DNA from: JAJDIA01 sp031555145
GTDB taxonomy: Bacteria > Bacteroidota > Bacteroidia > Bacteroidales > Tannerellaceae
Direction of reading: 5' to 3'
Length of the DNA stretch: 16,523 nucleotides
Assembly: GCA_031555145.1 (NCBI GenBank)
Contig: JAVBUR010000122.1
Coordinates: 1 to 16,523, forward strand
The position numbers and the translations under genes were made by a program. Of the stretch, positions 13,809 through 16,523 are shown in pieces. Every line of letters begins with the position of its first letter. Position 1 is the stretch's first letter. The notes beneath the pieces were generated by a model. That model made no database searches, was not told the origin of the DNA, and saw only the letters and a program-made list of their open reading frames with translations.

Positions 13809-15074
13809 ATGCAAAGCATTGACAAATTCAATTTTGCCGGCAAAAAGGCATTTGTAAGAGTTGACTTTAATGTCCCCCTGGACGAGAACTTCAACATCAC
13901 GGACGATACACGTATCCGCGCCGCACTTCCTACGCTGAAAAAGATCATCGGCGACGGAGGTAGTGTTATTATCGGTTCACACCTGGGACGTCCGAAAGGC
14001 GTAACAGATAAATATTCTCTCAAGCACATTCTGGCTCATGTGTCACAGTTGCTGGGCGTTGACGTACAGTTTGCTAACGATTGCGTAGGCGAAGAAGCTG
14101 CCATCAAGGCTGCCGCTCTCCAACCGGGGGAAGCCCTGTTGCTCGAAAACCTCCGCTTCTATGCTGAAGAAGAGGGCAAACCCCGCTTGGCCGACGATAC
14201 TTCAGACGACGAAAAGAAAGCTGCCAAGAAAGCTGTAAAAGAAAGCCAGAAGACATTCACCAAGACATTGGCATCGTATGCCGATTGCTATGTGAACGAC
14301 GCTTTCGGTACTGCTCACCGTGCCCACGCTTCGACAGCGCTGATGGCCGACTATTTCGATGCTGACCACAAGATGTTTGGTTACCTGATGGAAAAAGAAG
14401 TGAATGCTGTTGACAAGGTGATGAAAGACATCAACCGTCCGTTCACTGCCATCATGGGCGGTTCAAAGGTTTCTTCCAAGATCGAAATCATCGAAAACCT
14501 GCTGGGTAAGGTAGACAACCTGATCATTACCGGCGGTATGACGTATACCTTCACCAAAGCACAGGGTGGCAAGATCGGTTTGTCTATCGTTGAAGACGAC
14601 AAGTTGGAACTGGCTCTCGAACTGATTCAGAAAGCAAAAGAAAAAGGTGTGAACCTCGTACTGGCTGTTGACGCTAAGATCGCTGATGCCTTCAGCAACG
14701 ATGCTAACACACAGTTCTGCGCTGTAAACGAAATTCCGGATGCATGGGAAGGTCTGGATATCGGTCCGAAAACAGAAGCTATCTATGCTGAAGTGATCAA
14801 GGCTTCTAAAACCATCTTGTGGAACGGTCCGACAGGTGTATTCGAATTCGAAAACTTTACACACGGCTCACGCTCTGTAGGCGAAGCGATCGTAGAAGCT
14901 ACCAAGAACGGTGCTTTCTCACTCGTCGGTGGTGGCGACTCTGTTGCTTGCGTGAACAAGTTCGGTATGGCCGATGAGGTGTCTTATGTATCTACCGGTG
15001 GCGGCGCTCTGCTCGAAGCTATCGAAGGAAAGACACTGCCGGGTATCGCAGCCGTACAAGGTCTTCCGTATTAA
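13809..15074 (+). CDS. pgk: Phosphoglycerate kinase
   Basis: Pgk converts 1,3-bisphosphoglycerate and ADP to 3-phosphoglycerate and ATP in glycolysis. The 421-aa protein shows the whole family pattern: FVRVDFNVPLDE (15-26), DDTRIRAALPTL (32-43), GSHLGRPKG (56-64), LLENLRFYAEEEG (111-123), VNDAFGTAHRAHAST (162-176), MGGSKVSSKIEIIENLL (216-232), GPTGVFEFE from Gly340 and GGGDS (374-378) for nucleotide binding. A charged stretch at about 122-148 (EEEGKPRLADD...KESQ) is longer than in E. coli Pgk and fits the Bacteroidetes form. Codon use is regular and Lys/Ala-rich, consistent with high expression. It has its own promoter box and a strong terminator, so it is probably also a single-gene transcript, with possible read-through from the editing gene. 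No other glycolytic gene is adjacent. Confidence 0.98.
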   Translation: MQSIDKFNFAGKKAFVRVDFNVPLDENFNITDDTRIRAALPTLKKIIGDGGSVIIGSHLGRPKGVTDKYSLKHILAHVSQLLGVDVQFANDCVGEEAAIKAAALQPGEALLLENLRFYAEEEGKPRLADDTSDDEKKAAKKAVKESQKTFTKTLASYADCYVNDAFGTAHRAHASTALMADYFDADHKMFGYLMEKEVNAVDKVMKDINRPFTAIMGGSKVSSKIEIIENLLGKVDNLIITGGMTYTFTKAQGGKIGLSIVEDDKLELALELIQKAKEKGVNLVLAVDAKIADAFSNDANTQFCAVNEIPDAWEGLDIGPKTEAIYAEVIKASKTILWNGPTGVFEFENFTHGSRSVGEAIVEATKNGAFSLVGGGDSVACVNKFGMADEVSYVSTGGGALLEAIEGKTLPGIAAVQGLPY

Positions 15075-15102
15075 TTTGCAACGATAAACGATTGATAATG
15101 AG

Positions 15103-15133
15103 AAGGGCTGACGGTTATCCGCCAGCCCTTTTT
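15103..15133 (+). terminator. Rho-independent terminator of pgk
   Basis: AAGGGCTG (15103-15110) pairs with CAGCCCTT (15123-15130), with an inner CGG/CCG stem around TTAT, followed by a five-T run (15129-15133). It lies 29 bases after the pgk stop. On the - strand the tail is not U-rich, so its effect on the convergent sigma-factor operon is uncertain. Confidence 0.93.
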
Positions 15134-15162
15134 CTGTTAGTTAAATGTATGATAGGTTTTAG

Positions 15163-15768
15163 TTACTCTTCAAATTCTTCCAACTCTATCAGGTTCTTCT
15201 TGATCGTGTCGATATGCTGGAAGTAGAGTTTCTTGAACAGGATGGGGATGACAATCAGTCCGCCAAGCAAAAGGCTTCCCATGATAATAATAAAAAACCA
15301 TTGGATGTCGCCATTTCCGAAGAGTATTTTGTAATACAGGAAATACCAGACTGTCAGGTAGACCACATACATGCCCAGACCATACGGTTGCCATCGGCTG
15401 ATGTGATGTTGGTACTTCAGTATGCGGGCCGAAACTTCTTTGACCGACATCGTCGAATAGTCGATGCTCTTGAGCAACCGGTACAGGTAGATTTCGTAGG
15501 GTTCGAGCGCTATGCAGATCAATAAAAACAGTAACGGCCAGACCATATAAAAGCCACCCGCGGTGAAAAACTGATGAGAGCAGAGGCAAAGGAATAACCC
15601 AAGCGGTATCATGATAATCGTATATACCCGTGCTGTACGGATCAGTTTGTCTAACGCCGATTTGCCTTCCTGTTGCAATATCCGGCGAATGCTGTCGTCA
15701 GTGATCTGCTTCTGTGCTTTCGGTGTGTCCATATCCTGCCATAATTTTTTTATTTCTTCCAATTCCAT
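15163..15768 (-). CDS. Four-helix membrane protein, possible anti-sigma factor partner of the adjacent sigma factor
   Basis: I do not recognise a named family. The 201-aa protein begins with a soluble helical stretch (1-45, MELEEIKKLWQDMD) and then has four likely membrane helices at about 47-66, 72-95, 129-150 and 155-178. Between the second and third is a cytoplasmic-type loop (about 96-127, SIDYSTMSVKEVSARILKYQ), and the C-terminus is acidic (NLIELEEFEE). The short soluble N-terminus before the first helix, and its position 12 bases after the ECF sigma gene on the same strand, resemble the layout of membrane anti-sigma factors, in which the N-terminal part binds the sigma. No zinc-binding HxxxCxxC motif and no FecR-like periplasmic domain were seen. 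An alternative is an unrelated membrane protein controlled by the sigma factor. The role is inferred from context only. Confidence 0.78.
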   Translation of the reverse strand: MELEEIKKLWQDMDTPKAQKQITDDSIRRILQQEGKSALDKLIRTARVYTIIMIPLGLFLCLCSHQFFTAGGFYMVWPLLFLLICIALEPYEIYLYRLLKSIDYSTMSVKEVSARILKYQHHISRWQPYGLGMYVVYLTVWYFLYYKILFGNGDIQWFFIIIMGSLLLGGLIVIPILFKKLYFQHIDTIKKNLIELEEFEE

Positions 15769-15780
15769 TGTTGTACGTTT

Positions 15781-16260
15781 TTACTTGTTAAACATTTGTT
15801 TGAGTTTCTCCCTGATGCGGTTCAGACGGGTGGCTACATTGCCGGGCGTGATTCCCATAATCTCGGCAATCTCCTTATGTGGACGATCTTCGAGATAGAG
15901 CAGCACCAATGCACGCTCCATTCGCCCCAGCCGGTTAATCTGGGCATATAACTCTTTCAGGCTTTCCGATTCACCGGTATCTTCCCGCACTTCCAGGTGG
16001 GTAATATCTACAATAGAAGGACGTCTCTTCTCTTTTCGATAATACGACACACAGGTGTTCAAGGCGACCCGGTATATCCAGGTAGAATGTGCACTTTCCC
16101 CACGGAACGTAGGATAAGCCTTCCAAAGGTTAAGAACTATTTCCTGGTACATATCGGCCAGTCCGGTCCGGTCATCTATATAAAAGGAAGATACCTTATA
16201 GATGATGCGGTCGTGCAGTCTGATCATTTCCAGAAATTCGTTTTCAATTTGTTTATCCAT
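15781..16260 (-). CDS. ECF-type sigma-70 family RNA polymerase sigma factor
   Basis: Sigma factors of this group direct RNA polymerase to a small regulon in response to an envelope or stress signal. The 159-aa form starting at 16260 contains region 2 (about 18-75: DRIIYKVSSFYIDD, ADMYQEIVLNLWKAYPTFRG, STWIYRVALNTCVSYYRKEKRR), a short acidic linker (RREDTGESES-like), and region 4 (about 105-157: MERALVLLYLEDRPHKEIAEIMGITPGNVATRLNRIREKLKQMF), the helix-turn-helix for -35 recognition. A longer in-frame start at 16392 (203 aa) adds residues with no family match, so I reject it. Its stop is followed 12 bases later by the four-helix membrane protein gene. No exact -7 box was found upstream, which would fit an autoregulated promoter of a different type. 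The signal and the regulon are unknown. Confidence 0.9.
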   Translation of the reverse strand: MDKQIENEFLEMIRLHDRIIYKVSSFYIDDRTGLADMYQEIVLNLWKAYPTFRGESAHSTWIYRVALNTCVSYYRKEKRRPSIVDITHLEVREDTGESESLKELYAQINRLGRMERALVLLYLEDRPHKEIAEIMGITPGNVATRLNRIREKLKQMFNK

Positions 16261-16420
16261 TATCACATTGGTTTTCCCTATTAGTCGCCGCAAGTTAGGA
16301 AATATCACAAAGCGACTGATAAAAGTTTCGGATTTGTCCGTATTTGAAAGTTTTTGCGAAGATGTCATTTTTGAGCAAATCCCCTGTCCCATAGGCTCTT
16401 CAGTCCAAAATATGAAAAAG
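16261..16420. other. Intergenic region upstream of the sigma-factor gene, no gene seen
   Basis: No convincing gene on either strand. It must contain the sigma-factor promoter, but no exact TAnnTTTG box was found on the - strand; TAACTTGC and a nearby TTTG are poor matches at the wrong spacing. A short inverted repeat CGGA/TCCG lies at 16329-16340. Confidence 0.4.
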
Positions 16421-16511
16421 CCTACACCGCTACACTAACGGGATAACCATACTGATGCTCAGTAAGATAGCGGATGTACCATTCTCGAAAATGCTACACC
16501 TTCGCTACACC
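16421..16511. repeat. Two pairs of an octamer repeat (GCTACACC-like)
   Basis: CCTACACC and GCTACACT lie back to back at 16421-16436; GCTACACC occurs again at 16493-16500 and 16504-16511, separated by TTC. The two pairs are about 75 bases apart. They could be the edge of an intergenic repeat family or a recombination or regulator site continuing beyond the window. No coding frame explains them. Confidence 0.5.
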
Positions 16512-16523
16512 CCTGGCAAATAG

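Noticed and set aside
16261..16392. 44-residue N-terminal extension of the sigma factor
   Set aside because: The extra residues match nothing in region 2, and the inner start at 16260 gives the normal ECF length.
16455..16523. 22-codon + strand frame ending in TAG at the last base
   Set aside because: It is too short, has no promoter or start signal, and includes the octamer repeats; the repeats explain its apparent pattern.
1..16523. CRISPR array, tRNA genes, transposase or prophage genes
   Set aside because: No regularly spaced repeats of CRISPR size, no tRNA cloverleaf and no recognisable mobile-element protein were seen on reading the window.

Overview
The window is a stretch of a Bacteroidales chromosome, most likely Parabacteroides or a close relative. 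The evidence is the gene set (pyruvoyl arginine decarboxylase, UPF0597/CyuA-type cysteine desulfidase, GH20 lipoprotein, Bacteroidetes-type Pgk and Tgt), lipoproteins with an acidic CGDD stretch after the lipidated cysteine, little Shine-Dalgarno signal before starts, and seven exact copies of the Bacteroidetes -7 promoter box TAnnTTTG placed 17-49 bases before start codons. The genus is inferred; the order is well supported. No tRNA, rRNA, CRISPR array, transposase or phage gene was seen, and no gene-free stretch exceeds 300 bases.

Layout. 1-460 holds the 3' end of a pyruvoyl-dependent arginine decarboxylase on the + strand, followed by a strong terminator. 561-4362 is read on the - strand: two tandem paralogous lipoproteins of unknown function, then a predicted Fe-S L-cysteine desulfidase whose promoter spacer holds a 15-bp palindrome. 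4431-5378 (-) is an outer-membrane protein of the MetA-like family. It diverges from a + strand operon (5606-7768) of a GH20 beta-hexosaminidase lipoprotein and a TlpA-like thioredoxin lipoprotein.

7807-12607 is a - strand block. Reading downstream, it holds a two-gene unit of a Tat-exported DUF362 protein and a large membrane polyferredoxin, then tgt and an LptF/LptG-family lipopolysaccharide permease, which overlap by ATGA. The polyferredoxin looks like a NapH-type membrane protein fused to a NapG-type periplasmic ferredoxin through an internal twin-arginine segment. A 17-bp perfect inverted repeat lies upstream of this unit. I regard it as the best candidate here for an uncharacterised system: a predicted envelope electron-transfer module. 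Tgt lacks the three cysteines that bind zinc in characterised bacterial enzymes.

12860-13081 (-) is a small conserved-looking charged protein with its own strong terminator. 13256-15074 (+) holds a stand-alone AlaX-like tRNA-editing protein and phosphoglycerate kinase, closed by a clear terminator. 15163-16260 (-) is an ECF sigma factor followed 12 bases later by a four-helix membrane protein, which may be its regulator. The last 100 bases contain two pairs of an octamer repeat of unknown nature.

Most genes are housekeeping or common Bacteroidales accessory genes. The less explained parts are the Tat/Fe-S pair, the paralogous lipoproteins, the sigma-factor partner and several palindromic or repeated sites in promoters.
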